Assembly (NCBI RefSeq): GCF_927798095.1 | Contig: NZ_CAKMMF010000037.1 | Location: 1-49,945, forward strand | Source: Paenibacillus plantiphilus | Lineage (GTDB): Bacteria > Bacillota > Bacilli > Paenibacillales > Paenibacillaceae | Direction of reading: 5' to 3' | DNA length: 49,945 bases | Shown here: one piece after another, positions 31,186 through 40,674 of the stretch | How the letters are laid out: each line of letters opens with the position of its first letter | Numbering within the stretch: the first letter of the stretch is position 1 | The notes under the pieces: generated by a model | What the model was told of the DNA's origin: nothing | Databases searched by the model: none | Seen by the model: the letters and a program-made list of their open reading frames with translations, nothing else | Program-made: the position numbers and the translations under genes

Positions 31186-32898
31186 TTGAAACGTAAACCA
31201 ATGCCTATGAAGAAAGCAGTTGTCGGTGCCTCGCTAGTCTTGCTATTATCTTTGCCAGCAGCAGTCAGCGCAGCACAGGACGTGCTGCCGAATACGGCAG
31301 CATCAACCAACAATAATGCCCAAACAGAGCAATCGAAGCAGATTCTAGTTCCGGCTAAAGCGGTAGCGGAATCGCTGGGGGCAAAGGTGAAATGGGATGC
31401 CAAGAGCAAGCTTGTCACGATCCAGCGCGGTGAGAATGAGCTGGTGCTTACGGTCGGCAAGTCGCAGGCGGCAATCGATGGCAAGCCAGCAGACATAGGT
31501 CACGCGGTCGTCATTAAGGATGGGAGGGCGATGGTTCCACTAGCGATCATCAATGCTGCATTTGGAACGGCTGTTAATTGGGATATCGCTGCAGGAACGG
31601 TCAGCTTCGAGACGGATGATTATGCAGGATTGGCTGGCTATTATGTGTACAGCTTATTCAATGGCCAGCATGATGTCGTTCTATCGCTGATGAATGAGGA
31701 GCTGAAGAAGGCTCTTCCAGAGGAGCGGCTTGGTCTGCTGGTTCAACAGCTATCGGCTGTCTATGGTCAGCCGAAGATGCAGCAGTCCCTTGCTGTTGGA
31801 GTTAATGGCGTACATACGAATGTCAGCATGGCTTATACAATGAAAGGCGCTTCGCTAGATTTCACGATCCGATTCGATGCGGACGGTCGGATTGACGACC
31901 TTGCCATCAATCCGATGAGCGTAACGGCGGCATTCGGCAAGCCGGCGTACGATAGGAACAATTATACGGAGCAAGAGATTGTCATTGGAGAGGGAACCTT
32001 TGCCCTTCCGGGCACTTTGACATTACCTCAGGGTGAAGGGCCTCATCCTGTCGTCGTGATGGTTCATGGTTCAGGACCGCATGATCGTGATTCGACGATT
32101 GGAGGCGCGAAGATTTTCAAAGATATTGCGGTCGGTCTGGCCTCGCACAACATTGCAGTATTGCGCTATGAGAAAGTAACGAAGGAGCATACCTTTAAAG
32201 TATCCGCTCAGCCGAAGTTTACGTTGAAAAATGAATCGGTTGATGATGTTCTCCAGGCTGTGAATTTGTTGAAAAACACACAAGGGATCGACCCTTCCCG
32301 CATCTATATAGCAGGACATAGTCAAGGCGGTTATGTAATGCCGCTCATACTGGACGGTGATCGTGAAGTGGATATTGCAGGAGCCATTCTTCTATCAGCG
32401 CCTAGCGAGCAGATGACGGATGTATTGATCGAGCAGCAGAATAATGCTTTGGCGAGACTGCAGCAAGCCGGGCTGCCGGAAGAAATGCAAGCCGCGCAAA
32501 AGCAGGCAGTCGCCGTATGGACAGGCATCGCTGAGCTTGTGCAGAACAGCAGCTACTCGAAGGATAATCTGCCGCAGAACTTCCCGATTCCTCCCGCATA
32601 CTGGTGGTATGAGCAGCGGGATTATGTACCGGCCGAATTTGCACAGAAACAAACAAAGCCAATGCTGATTCTGCAAGGAGAGAATGACTGGCAAGTATCG
32701 ATGAAGCAATACGAGGGCTGGAAGGAAGCATTGAAAGCGCGGAATGACATTTCATATATCTCCTACCCTAAAGTAAACCATCTGCTTGTTGAATACGACG
32801 GCGTGTCCGTAGGCATGGAATATAATAATCCGGCTCATGTTTCGGCAACAATCATTAAGGATATGGCGGAATGGATCGGAAAGGGCAAGTCTCAATAA
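31186..32898 (+). CDS. secreted alpha/beta hydrolase with copper-amine-oxidase-N-like domain
   Basis: 570 residues from the TTG at 31186, nine bases after AAGGAGAGA; the ATG at 31159 lies before the ribosome site. Signal peptide KKAVVGASLVLLLSLPAAVSA. Domain order: stalk-like copper amine oxidase N domain typical of Paenibacillus exoproteins (about 50-130; ILVPAKAVAESLGAKVKWD), a DUF3887-like domain (about 140-245), then an alpha/beta hydrolase with MVHGSGPHDRD, nucleophile Ser near 379 in AGHSQGGYV, and a C-terminal His in YPKVNHLL. Probably a cell-surface esterase. It precedes the ABC genes by 22 bases, so they may be cotranscribed. Confidence 0.9.
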   Translation: MKRKPMPMKKAVVGASLVLLLSLPAAVSAAQDVLPNTAASTNNNAQTEQSKQILVPAKAVAESLGAKVKWDAKSKLVTIQRGENELVLTVGKSQAAIDGKPADIGHAVVIKDGRAMVPLAIINAAFGTAVNWDIAAGTVSFETDDYAGLAGYYVYSLFNGQHDVVLSLMNEELKKALPEERLGLLVQQLSAVYGQPKMQQSLAVGVNGVHTNVSMAYTMKGASLDFTIRFDADGRIDDLAINPMSVTAAFGKPAYDRNNYTEQEIVIGEGTFALPGTLTLPQGEGPHPVVVMVHGSGPHDRDSTIGGAKIFKDIAVGLASHNIAVLRYEKVTKEHTFKVSAQPKFTLKNESVDDVLQAVNLLKNTQGIDPSRIYIAGHSQGGYVMPLILDGDREVDIAGAILLSAPSEQMTDVLIEQQNNALARLQQAGLPEEMQAAQKQAVAVWTGIAELVQNSSYSKDNLPQNFPIPPAYWWYEQRDYVPAEFAQKQTKPMLILQGENDWQVSMKQYEGWKEALKARNDISYISYPKVNHLLVEYDGVSVGMEYNNPAHVSATIIKDMAEWIGKGKSQ

Positions 32899-32920
32899 TG
32901 AGATAAGGAGAAGTTAAAGC

Positions 32921-33823
32921 ATGATACAAGTTGACGGCGTGGCGAAAAGCTTCAAAGGAAGGGATATTCTGCAGGATGTATCCTTTTCCGTTGGGAAGGG
33001 GGAGGTCGTCGGATTGCTTGGGCCCAACGGTGCAGGCAAAACGACGATGATACGTCTGCTGAATGGCGTCATCTCAGCGGATACCGGAACGATAAGGGTG
33101 AATGGGCTGGACCCGCTCACTGACGGGGACAATATTCGGAGAAACGTCGGAGTGGTAACGGAAAGCGCCGGATTGTATCCCGAGATGAATGGACGGGAGA
33201 ACCTCCTCTTTTTCGCCAAGCTGTACAATTGTGTGGACAAGAAACGGATTGATTGGCTGCTGGAGCTGCTAGGTTTGAGCAAGCATGGCGATAAACCGGT
33301 TGGCACGTATAGTACCGGTATGAAGAAACGGCTGGCAATCGCCAAGGCGGTGCTGCATGAGCCGGCGCTGCTGTTTCTGGATGAACCGACCAATGGACTG
33401 GACCCTGACGGCATCCTGGATGTAATTGGTTACTTGCGCAAGCTTAATTATGAGCAAGGTACAACGATATTAATCTGCTCGCACATTTTGTATCAGCTGG
33501 AGGAGGTGTGCAGCTCCTATCTGTTTCTGGAGAGGGGGCGGATTATAGAACGTGGAACACTGAGGGAGCTGGAAGCCAGATATGTTGAGGAAGTCATACT
33601 GAATGTAGAGACAGGTTTCAATGGGGCAGGCAATCAAGCGGCGGGATATCCATTCACAGCTATAGGCGATGGCAAGCTGCAATTCAAACTGCCCTCCAAG
33701 GAGCATATCCCTGGACTGCTTCGTTCGGTTCTGGAAGAATCGTGGGTCCATTCAGCGGAGATTATGAATAATGATCTGGAAGCACTGTATTTCGAGGTGA
33801 GGAGGCGTTCCAATGAATCGTAA
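32921..33823 (+). CDS. ABC-2 transporter ATP-binding protein
   Basis: 300 residues. Walker A LLGPNGAGKTTM, a signature-like YSTGMKKRLAIAKAVL, Walker B ALLFLDEPTNGLDPDG, switch ICSHIL. The C-terminal 90 residues are the variable tail of this NatA/EcsA-like class. AAGGAG precedes the ATG. It overlaps the permease gene by 11 bases. The substrate is unknown; sodium or drug efflux is common in the family. Confidence 0.92.
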   Translation: MIQVDGVAKSFKGRDILQDVSFSVGKGEVVGLLGPNGAGKTTMIRLLNGVISADTGTIRVNGLDPLTDGDNIRRNVGVVTESAGLYPEMNGRENLLFFAKLYNCVDKKRIDWLLELLGLSKHGDKPVGTYSTGMKKRLAIAKAVLHEPALLFLDEPTNGLDPDGILDVIGYLRKLNYEQGTTILICSHILYQLEEVCSSYLFLERGRIIERGTLRELEARYVEEVILNVETGFNGAGNQAAGYPFTAIGDGKLQFKLPSKEHIPGLLRSVLEESWVHSAEIMNNDLEALYFEVRRRSNES

Positions 33824-34628
33824 TCACATTATGGCAATCGCCTCCAAGGATATGAAGATGATTTGGAAGACGAGCAAGGTGTGGATTGGCCTGGTTATTT
33901 TGCCGCTTATAATGGGGGTTATTATTCCGGTTGTTGCGGTTCTGGTCGGTCGTTCCATTGATCCTGCGGATATTAGCGGAGGACTGGTGCAGCTGATTGG
34001 AGAAATTTCATTCAGCGGAGCTGGCGAGACGGATACCCTCAATCATAAGCTGATCCTCTTTATTGTGAACTTTATGCTCCCGCCGTTGTTCATGCTCATT
34101 CCTGTCACCAACGCGATGATGATCGCAGTGAACAGCTTCGTTGGCGAGAAGGAGAGCAAGACGCTGGAGAGCCTGATGCTTGCGCCGCTGTCGATTCGGG
34201 ACCTTTTCGCGGGCAAGCTGTTGGCATCCTTCATCCCCTCTTATGGGGCAGCTCTCGGAAGTTTTGTACTGTGTGGGATTGTTGTGAACGTGCTGGCGTA
34301 TCCGTTATTTCAAGGACTGGTATTCCCAAGCGTCAATTGGATCGTACTGATGCTTTGGGTAATACCGGCGTTCACGCTTACGGCGATTCTCTTCAGTGTA
34401 CTGGTGTCCGCCAGATCCAAAAGCTTTCAGGAGGCGCAGCAGATTGCCGGAGTTGTTGTGCTGCCTATTGTCGCCCTGCTGGTCGGGCAAGCGACAGGTG
34501 CGCTGCTGATCAGTCCTTTCATTATGGGCATTATCGGCGCAGCGCTAATGGCGGTAAATCTCGGCCTGCTGGTCTTCATCGCCAAGCTGAATCAACGCGA
34601 TCAGCTTTTTGAGACGCAGGTGCAGTAA
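33813..34628 (+). CDS. ABC-2 type permease
   Basis: 271 residues with about six membrane segments and the conserved EKESKTLESLMLAPLS cytoplasmic loop of NatB-like ABC-2 permeases. GAGGTGAGGAGG precedes the ATG inside the ATPase gene. It is the partner of that ATPase. The stop codon is the first element of the AACGAGCA repeat array that follows. Confidence 0.9.
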   Translation: MNRNHIMAIASKDMKMIWKTSKVWIGLVILPLIMGVIIPVVAVLVGRSIDPADISGGLVQLIGEISFSGAGETDTLNHKLILFIVNFMLPPLFMLIPVTNAMMIAVNSFVGEKESKTLESLMLAPLSIRDLFAGKLLASFIPSYGAALGSFVLCGIVVNVLAYPLFQGLVFPSVNWIVLMLWVIPAFTLTAILFSVLVSARSKSFQEAQQIAGVVVLPIVALLVGQATGALLISPFIMGIIGAALMAVNLGLLVFIAKLNQRDQLFETQVQ

Positions 34629-34753
34629 CGAGCAACGGGTAACGAGCAGTCAATAACGAGCAACCAATAACGAGCATCCAGTAACGAGCAACGAGCAACG
34701 AGCAGCCAATAACGAGCATCCAGCAATCAGTAGCCGGCATCCAGCAATCAGCC
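34623..34753 (+). repeat. degenerate tandem array of TAACGAGCA
   Basis: About eight copies of AACGAGCA, separated by ACGGGT, GTCAAT, ACCAAT or ATCCAG, followed by ATCCAGCAATCAG twice. It starts at the permease stop codon and ends just before a terminator. Confidence 0.85.
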
Positions 34754-34760
34754 GACAATA

Positions 34761-34819
34761 AGAAGGACCGCTAGTCTCCCGACATACATAGGGCGACAGC
34801 GGTCCTTCTGTTTCATTTT
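34761..34819. terminator. bidirectional terminator hairpin
   Basis: A perfect 12-bp stem AGAAGGACCGCT / AGCGGTCCTTCT plus inner CTCCC/GGG pairs, followed by GTTTCATTTTCC. It lies between the converging permease and MBL-fold genes. Confidence 0.85.
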
Positions 34820-34845
34820 CCACATCTGCATCTCGTGAGGAACTG

Positions 34846-35733
34846 TTACTTCAAGAACACATAAGACATTCCTTTGGCCTGATCCAGCTCTGCTTTATCC
34901 ACTGCAAGCTCATCAGCCTCGCTGCGCTCTGTAATGCCAAGCTCTGTCAGAATAGTCTCTACTGCTTCCGGTGTGAAATGAAGAGGAGAGACGATTTTAG
35001 GCTGCAGCTGTTGAAGAACCTTGACAGTCTTGGCAGGCGTGAAGCCATTTTCGGTGACATCGGAGAACGGCAGGAACACGACATCCAGCTTGCCGAGCTG
35101 GGTCAGCTGCTCTTCTGTCAGCTCATTCTGGGCAAGATCGCCCATATGAGCAATTCTTAAACCATCAACCTCGTAGACATAGATGATATTGGATGGCGCA
35201 TCTGGCATGAAAATGGAGGAATGTCCAGATGAAACCCCTGTTACCACAACATCCTTAACCGTGAAGGTTTCTACGGTTTGCTGTGACAATTTAAATTCCC
35301 CGGCTTTCTTGCTCTCCGCAAGGTAAGTCTCGTCTGTGTGATCATAGTGATCATGAGAGATGGTCACAATATCGGCTTTAATAAGTCCAGTTGTCTCGGT
35401 CGGCATCGTATTAGGGTCTGCTACGACGACCGTGCCGCCTTTGGAGACGATGCCGATGGAGGTGTGCCCGCCATCGCCGTTCTTATTGAGCGTGATGCTC
35501 TTCATTAATGTTTTGCCGGAAGTATTCGCTAATGTGGTTGTATCGATAGGCGTTGCTTCCTCTACAGGAGGCTCTTCGGCAGGGGGAGGATCATTCTTTC
35601 CTTCTGCAACAGGAGTCTCCTGCTTTACTTCGTTCGTGGGGGTATTCTCATTTGCGTTGTTCTTGCTGGAGCAGCCAGCTGCCAGAACGAGCGTAAGGCT
35701 GAGAGCGATTATGGTGAGCTTTAATTTGGACAT
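34846..35733 (-). CDS. MBL-fold metallohydrolase lipoprotein
   Basis: 295 residues. Lipoprotein signal with lipobox LAAGC (Cys21), then a Pro/Glu-rich linker to about residue 65, then a UlaG-like metallo-beta-lactamase fold. Zinc ligands: SHDHYDHTD, GHSS, HMGDLAQ and SPLHFTPEA. It is therefore anchored on the outer face of the membrane. AGGAGG precedes the ATG. The substrate is unknown; the family covers nucleases, phosphodiesterases and lactonases. It is a single gene facing the ABC-2 operon. Confidence 0.88.
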   Translation of the reverse strand: MSKLKLTIIALSLTLVLAAGCSSKNNANENTPTNEVKQETPVAEGKNDPPPAEEPPVEEATPIDTTTLANTSGKTLMKSITLNKNGDGGHTSIGIVSKGGTVVVADPNTMPTETTGLIKADIVTISHDHYDHTDETYLAESKKAGEFKLSQQTVETFTVKDVVVTGVSSGHSSIFMPDAPSNIIYVYEVDGLRIAHMGDLAQNELTEEQLTQLGKLDVVFLPFSDVTENGFTPAKTVKVLQQLQPKIVSPLHFTPEAVETILTELGITERSEADELAVDKAELDQAKGMSYVFLK

Positions 35734-35979
35734 GCGTAAATCCTCCTAGTCATTTCGTTAGTCTGTTTTTGGGCAGCATGAAGAAGCCCTTCTCAGGCAG
35801 CAGCGGCAAGTCCGACTCTGCAGGGAGTCCTGTCGCTGTTACCATGAGGGATATCATGCCGGTTGCTTCTTGGGGGCATTATTATTTACTATTTAATATC
35901 TATTACTGTACTGGAAGACCCTCTTTGAGAAAGACAGATACCGCTAATGCTCGCTATGCTCACCCCCTTCAAGCTGTGC

Positions 35980-36771
35980 CTAACCCTTCATTAATGGGTA
36001 ATAATAAGCATCCTCTGGAACCTCATGATGCAGGACGGAGAACGTACGGTAAAGTGAGTCGAGCAATTGCTGTCCCTTCCAATCCGGCGGCAGCAGCTGG
36101 GCTGGCAGCATAGGATCAAGAATGACATACGCACTCATCATTTCCCCTAGCTCCAGATAGCTGATGAACAGCTGCAGAGCGTCGCCTTCCCCCTTCAGCC
36201 GCTCAATCTCGGGAACAAATTCCTCGTGAAACCACCGCAGCTTCTCGTTCTGAGCAGCGCGAACATCCTCTAAATTCCACATTTTGGCTGCGAGCTCAGG
36301 TGTCATGGAGAAGTGCTGAAAGGTTCCTTTCATCTGCGTAACATTGTCCGCAAGCTCCAGATTGGCGGTCAGCCGTTCCACCTCGTCAACGTAATTCCAT
36401 GGCGAGATGTACGTGTTCTTGTACAAAGCGGCAAACCCCAGATTGATCAGCGCATTGCGAAGCTGATAACGCTTGGACCGCTCGGAATCGGGAATTTCGA
36501 ATGTCACGAGCTGCCATTGTCCATCCCATTGGTTCCCGTAATTAAACCCTTTGCCCGCGATGGCCGTTAACGTACGCCGCCCATGCTCTGTAATGGAATA
36601 GTTGGAGCGCTCGACTGCCTCGATATAACCGAGACCCTTCAACCGTGACACGACATTGCGGACGGATTGCTGCGAATAGCCGCGAGCGGTATAGATTTCA
36701 ATGAAACGCTGAACGGTAATCGATGGTACGCAAGTAAGAAGAAACAACATCTGTTTATCAATGGATAACAT
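35980..36771 (-). CDS. PaaX-like transcriptional regulator
   Basis: 263 residues. N-terminal helix-turn-helix (YSQQSVRNVVSRLKGLGYIEAVERS), then the PaaX core pattern WDGQWQLVTFEIPDSERSKR and FAALYKNTYISPWN, with a helical C-terminus. Proteins of this family repress aromatic catabolism, e.g. phenylacetate, but no such genes are adjacent here, so the target is unknown. AAGAAGG lies before the ATG at 36771. Confidence 0.88.
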   Translation of the reverse strand: MLSIDKQMLFLLTCVPSITVQRFIEIYTARGYSQQSVRNVVSRLKGLGYIEAVERSNYSITEHGRRTLTAIAGKGFNYGNQWDGQWQLVTFEIPDSERSKRYQLRNALINLGFAALYKNTYISPWNYVDEVERLTANLELADNVTQMKGTFQHFSMTPELAAKMWNLEDVRAAQNEKLRWFHEEFVPEIERLKGEGDALQLFISYLELGEMMSAYVILDPMLPAQLLPPDWKGQQLLDSLYRTFSVLHHEVPEDAYYYPLMKG

Positions 36772-37113
36772 ATTATACCTTCTTTATACTATTATTTTTC
36801 CGTTTCGTCAATAATTGATTATAAATTGTTGGTGACAATGTGACAGCCGTTATTATAGCGCAGCTATCTTCTAAATAACCATTCCACAATCAATTAGTCA
36901 ACCCAATTGTTAAATACCGCCTAATTAGTTGAACCGGCGTTGAGATGTACCCGACTTGCCGCAGCTTCATGCGTTAAACTAAGTGTTGTCTTCCATCGCA
37001 GTCAGCGGGGCGGGGGCTGTATCAGTCCTGCCACTGGGTGAGCAAACGGCTGGTTGCGTGGATCTTTTATTCACTGCCGCTTTATGCCATGATAACTGCA
37101 GGAGAGTGATGGG
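36772..37113. promoter_or_regulatory. divergent regulatory region between paaX-like and mocR-like genes
   Basis: 342 bases without a gene. Notable is a direct repeat, AATTAGTCAACC at 36892 and AATTAGTTGAACC at 36923, 31 bases apart (three helical turns), the sort of repeat bound by MocR-type regulators. The rest shows nothing clear. Confidence 0.5.
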
Positions 37114-38574
37114 ATGTTTACTGATTTCAAGCTGATGGATGATCGTCCGGTCTATATCCAGGTGAAGGATTACATGAAACGGTTGATCACCAAGGGCGCG
37201 CTGCAAGCGAACCAGAAGCTCCCATCCACACGTGAGCTGGGCATGCTGTTGAACGTCAGCAGGAATACAGTGGTGGCGGCCTATGCCGATCTGGAGGAAG
37301 AGGATCTCATTTATGTGGAGAGGGGAAAGGGTAATTTCGTTACCCCATCTGCGGTTGGAGTGACTGATGCCGAGGCTTTGCAAGTCTCCTGGCAGGTAGA
37401 CTGGAAGCAGCATTTGAATGAGCTGGCACGGACCGCCGAGGAAGAGGACATTATGAAACGCGGCATACGCTCGGCGCAAGGGATGATCTCCTTCACGAGC
37501 ATCGCCCCAGACGAGAAGCTGTTTGATATGAACAATTTCAGAAGGGCGTTTCTGGATCGGATGTCATTAGAGGGCGATATCGTCTTGAACTATGGCTATG
37601 CAAAAGGCTATAAGCCGCTCATCGATTATTTGCTGCGCTATATGGAGAACAAGGGTGTCGATCTGGCAGGCAAAGATATTCTCATTACGAATGGCTTCAC
37701 AGAGGGACTGGATATTGTTCTGTCATCATTGAACAAGAAGCACGGCCGCATCCTGTGCGAGAATCCCACCCATCATACTGCGCTCAAAAATTTCAAGCTG
37801 CACGGCTTCGCAATTACCGGCGTGGATATAGAGCCCGATGGTATAAGCCTTCAGAAGCTGGAGCTGGCATTGTCTCAGCAGGCATTCGATTTGGCCTATC
37901 TCGTTCCTTCCTATCAGAACCCGACGGGAATCGTCATGTCTCACGAGAAACGAATTGCCGCTGCAAGGCTGCTTGCCCGCCACGGAGTCCCGATTCTGGA
38001 GGATGGCTTCAACGAGGAGCTGAGATATTCCGGTTCTCATGTGGCGCCTTTAATCGCTTGCGGCGGCGGGAGCAACAGTATTATTTATGCAGGCAGCTAC
38101 TCCAAAATCCTTTTCCCAGGCCTTCGGGTCGGTTGGCTGCTGGCGGATAAGGAGCTGATTGATTATCTCGTGAGCGTCAAGCGGGCGCGTACTATTCATA
38201 CGTCGACGCTGGATCAATCTGTGCTTTACCAGTATCTCCATAACGGATATTTCGAGAAATATCTCAAGCGCGCGAAGGCCGAGTATAAAAGAAAATATGA
38301 GCTCGCCGTTCAATGCTGCCACTCGTTCATTCCTTGCCAGCGTTTGTCCGGCGATGGCGGCTTGCATCTGTTCCTTGAATTTGAGAAGGAGTTTGATACG
38401 AGAGCATTGCTGGACAGCTGCCGTGACAAAGGGGTCATATTCACCCCGGGAACGATCTTCTACACCGATGGCGGCGGGAGCAACACGATGCGTCTCGGAT
38501 TCTCGCGGGTGGCCGACGAGGACATCATTAAGGGCACAAAGCGCATTGGAGAGGCTGTACTTCAAATGATGTGA
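37114..38574 (+). CDS. MocR-type (GntR/aminotransferase fusion) regulator, DdlR-like
   Basis: 486 residues. N-terminal GntR winged helix (about 1-75; PVYIQVKDYMKRLI, LPSTRELGMLLNVSRNTV, YVERGKGNFV), linker, then a type I aminotransferase fold with the PLP-lysine region YAGSYSKILFPGLRVGW and NPTG in SYQNPTGIV. Directly followed by ddl. A MocR protein, DdlR, activates ddl in Brevibacillus and binds PLP and D-Ala-D-Ala, so the same role is likely here. GGAG lies about eight bases before the ATG. Confidence 0.9.
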   Translation: MFTDFKLMDDRPVYIQVKDYMKRLITKGALQANQKLPSTRELGMLLNVSRNTVVAAYADLEEEDLIYVERGKGNFVTPSAVGVTDAEALQVSWQVDWKQHLNELARTAEEEDIMKRGIRSAQGMISFTSIAPDEKLFDMNNFRRAFLDRMSLEGDIVLNYGYAKGYKPLIDYLLRYMENKGVDLAGKDILITNGFTEGLDIVLSSLNKKHGRILCENPTHHTALKNFKLHGFAITGVDIEPDGISLQKLELALSQQAFDLAYLVPSYQNPTGIVMSHEKRIAAARLLARHGVPILEDGFNEELRYSGSHVAPLIACGGGSNSIIYAGSYSKILFPGLRVGWLLADKELIDYLVSVKRARTIHTSTLDQSVLYQYLHNGYFEKYLKRAKAEYKRKYELAVQCCHSFIPCQRLSGDGGLHLFLEFEKEFDTRALLDSCRDKGVIFTPGTIFYTDGGGSNTMRLGFSRVADEDIIKGTKRIGEAVLQMM

Positions 38575-38609
38575 GAGAAAGGAATCGAGCTGAAAGGAAA
38601 GGGATTGCA

Positions 38610-39545
38610 ATGAGAGTAGGCGTCATAATGGGCGGAGATTCATCAGAACGGCAGGTGTCCCTGATGACAGGACAGGAGATGCTGTCCCATCTGGATCGGG
38701 ACAAATATGACCCTTATCCGATTGAAATCAATAACGGCAGCGAGCTAGTCGAAGCGATAAGGGACGTCGACGTGGCGCTGCTTGCGCTTCACGGGAAGTA
38801 TGGGGAGGATGGCACGATTCAAGCCACACTTCATTCTCTTGGTATTCCTTTCACCGGGTCAGGCGTGTTGTCGAGCGGACTGTGCATGGATAAGGATATC
38901 GCCAAGAAGCTGATCCGCTTGGAGGGCATCCACACGCCGAACTGGATGATGGTGGACAGTCGAATGGCAGAGCTGGATGGCAAAGCTCTTGCAGGTAAAG
39001 TTCGTGAAGGGTTAGAGTATCCTGTTGTTGTAAAGCCGAATTCGGGCGGTTCCAGCATCGGTGTTCAAATTATTCATAGCGGCGAGGAGCTGCAGTCTGC
39101 TCTGCAAGAAGCGCTCCGATGGGATGATTCTGTCATGATTGAGCACTATATCGGCGGACAGGAGATAACCTGTGCAATCCTTAACGGCCGGATGCTGCCA
39201 GTACTATCGATTGCATCCTCTTCGGACTTTTTTGATTATACGTCCAAATATACCGACGGCATGGCTGACGAGCAGGTCATCCATCTGCCGCCCGAGATCG
39301 AAGAACGTGTGCGTGCTGCTGCGCTCGGCTGCTGGCATGCATTGAAATGCAGCGTATATGCCAGAATTGATATGATTCTGCGTGACGGCATCCCCTATGT
39401 GATGGAGGCCAATACGCTGCCTGGACTGACCAGCGCCAGCCTGCTTCCGAAGAGTGCGAAGGCGGCTGGAATATCGATGAGCGAGCTGCTGGATTCCATC
39501 ATTGAACACTCCCTGCTGGAGAGAAGGCGCGAGAGAGGGAGCTGA
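38610..39545 (+). CDS. ddl: D-alanine-D-alanine ligase
   Basis: 311 residues from the ATG at 38610, where GGAAAGGGA sits upstream; an in-frame ATG at 38571 overlaps the regulator's end. ATP-grasp enzyme joining two D-Ala for peptidoglycan. Seen: GGDSSERQVSL, LHGKYGEDGTIQ, SSGLCMDKDIAKKL, VVKPNSGGSSIGV, IGGQEITCAI and MEANTLPGLTSASLLPKSA. It lacks part of the usual N-terminal length of longer ligases but all signatures are present. The regulator encoded just upstream on the same strand probably controls it. Confidence 0.93.
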   Translation: MRVGVIMGGDSSERQVSLMTGQEMLSHLDRDKYDPYPIEINNGSELVEAIRDVDVALLALHGKYGEDGTIQATLHSLGIPFTGSGVLSSGLCMDKDIAKKLIRLEGIHTPNWMMVDSRMAELDGKALAGKVREGLEYPVVVKPNSGGSSIGVQIIHSGEELQSALQEALRWDDSVMIEHYIGGQEITCAILNGRMLPVLSIASSSDFFDYTSKYTDGMADEQVIHLPPEIEERVRAAALGCWHALKCSVYARIDMILRDGIPYVMEANTLPGLTSASLLPKSAKAAGISMSELLDSIIEHSLLERRRERGS

Positions 39546-39685
39546 TAGAGCAAGGGTAGAGGGGGCCGATAGGGAGCCAGGGAGAATGTTCGGAAGGGCA
39601 GGGGACAGAGTACCCGAATCCCCGCCCTCAGTTCCGAATTCCCGTGTCCTCAATTCCTCAACTCCCAAACTCCCAAGTTCCCGAA
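39546..39685. other. intergenic low-complexity stretch
   Basis: 140 bases with repeated short CCC/TTCC words (TCCCAAACTCCCAAGTTCCC) and GGGAG-rich sequence. No gene or clear terminator. Confidence 0.5.
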
Positions 39686-40582
39686 TCAGGAGAAGTCTGC
39701 TCTCACTGTTTGGAGGATGGATGTCCAAATACTCTCGTCAGATGTCAAAAAGTGCCCAGCGCCGGGGAAGCTGTGAAAATGCGCATGCCGCATCCGATCG
39801 GCCAGCTCCTTCGCATCCTCATAAGGCGCCATGCGATCGGCCTCGCCATGCCAGAGATGCACCGGAATGGCAATATCTTCGACATCGAAGCCCCAAGGCT
39901 GGGTCAGCAGCCGGGTTTCGTAGAGCATTCCATCTACACTCACACGATAAGCTTCATGGAGATGAATGAACATTTCATTTAATTGCTCATCGGTTTGGAC
40001 ATACTGCTTGTCCCAATCGGACAGATGACTGTTGCCCTTTTTCATCAAATCCAGAAACTTGTCGGGCTTGTTCAGCATCATTTTTCGCTGCGATTGAAGG
40101 GCCGGCTTGAGCAGCCACGGCGCGTGCCTGCCCAGCCAGAACACGGTTCTGTTTTCTTTGATCATCGCTTTGGATGGCTTTCCGTTGACGAAAGGCGTTG
40201 CGCTTGCGACCATCGTTACATTTCGCAGCCGATCTGGAATGGCATAAGCGCATGCTGCTGCATAGACGCCGCCTCCTGACGCGCCCAGAACGGCGAACTG
40301 CCCGATGCCAAGCTGGTCGGCAAGCTGTACAATGTCATCCGCCCAGTGAAGCAGACTTCTGCCGGGCTTGTTGTCTGACGTGCCGAAGCCTGGCCGGTCT
40401 GTGGCGATTAATCGAATGCCCAGCGATAATGCAATATCATCCTCCTCCGCATACCATATTTTCGAGCCCGGCGTCCCGTGGAAAAGCATAACAGGAATTC
40501 CGCCGCTTGCCCCGTATTCCTTATAAGCCAGCTTGCGGCCGTCCCGCATATATATAAAAGACGCAGCTTCTGTCCTCATCAT
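39686..40582 (-). CDS. alpha/beta hydrolase
   Basis: 298 residues. Oxyanion region MLFHGTPGSKIWY, nucleophile Ser in LGASGGGVYA, acid near WHGEADRMAP and catalytic His in FPGAGHFLT. Common cytoplasmic hydrolase of unknown substrate. It lies downstream of a TetR gene on the same strand, and both have an ACCGAC-GTCC-GT motif upstream, so it is likely the regulator's target. Confidence 0.9.
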   Translation of the reverse strand: MMRTEAASFIYMRDGRKLAYKEYGASGGIPVMLFHGTPGSKIWYAEEDDIALSLGIRLIATDRPGFGTSDNKPGRSLLHWADDIVQLADQLGIGQFAVLGASGGGVYAAACAYAIPDRLRNVTMVASATPFVNGKPSKAMIKENRTVFWLGRHAPWLLKPALQSQRKMMLNKPDKFLDLMKKGNSHLSDWDKQYVQTDEQLNEMFIHLHEAYRVSVDGMLYETRLLTQPWGFDVEDIAIPVHLWHGEADRMAPYEDAKELADRMRHAHFHSFPGAGHFLTSDESIWTSILQTVRADFS

Positions 40583-40618
40583 TATATGTATTCCTCCCCA
40601 GTCAATGAATTAAATTAA

Positions 40619-40632
40619 ACCGACTGTCCGGT
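40619..40632. promoter_or_regulatory. candidate TetR operator upstream of the hydrolase
   Basis: ACCGACTGTCCGGT; ACCG/CGGT ends are complementary. It closely matches the site before the TetR gene (41282-41295). Confidence 0.65.
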
Positions 40633-40674
40633 CCAATTCCGATCAAAAAGAGTGACTGATTCTCATCAGCCAAC

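Noticed and set aside
34623..34753. Origin-like iterons (AACGAGCA array)
   Set aside because: Copies are irregularly spaced, lie between a stop codon and a terminator, and no replication gene is near.
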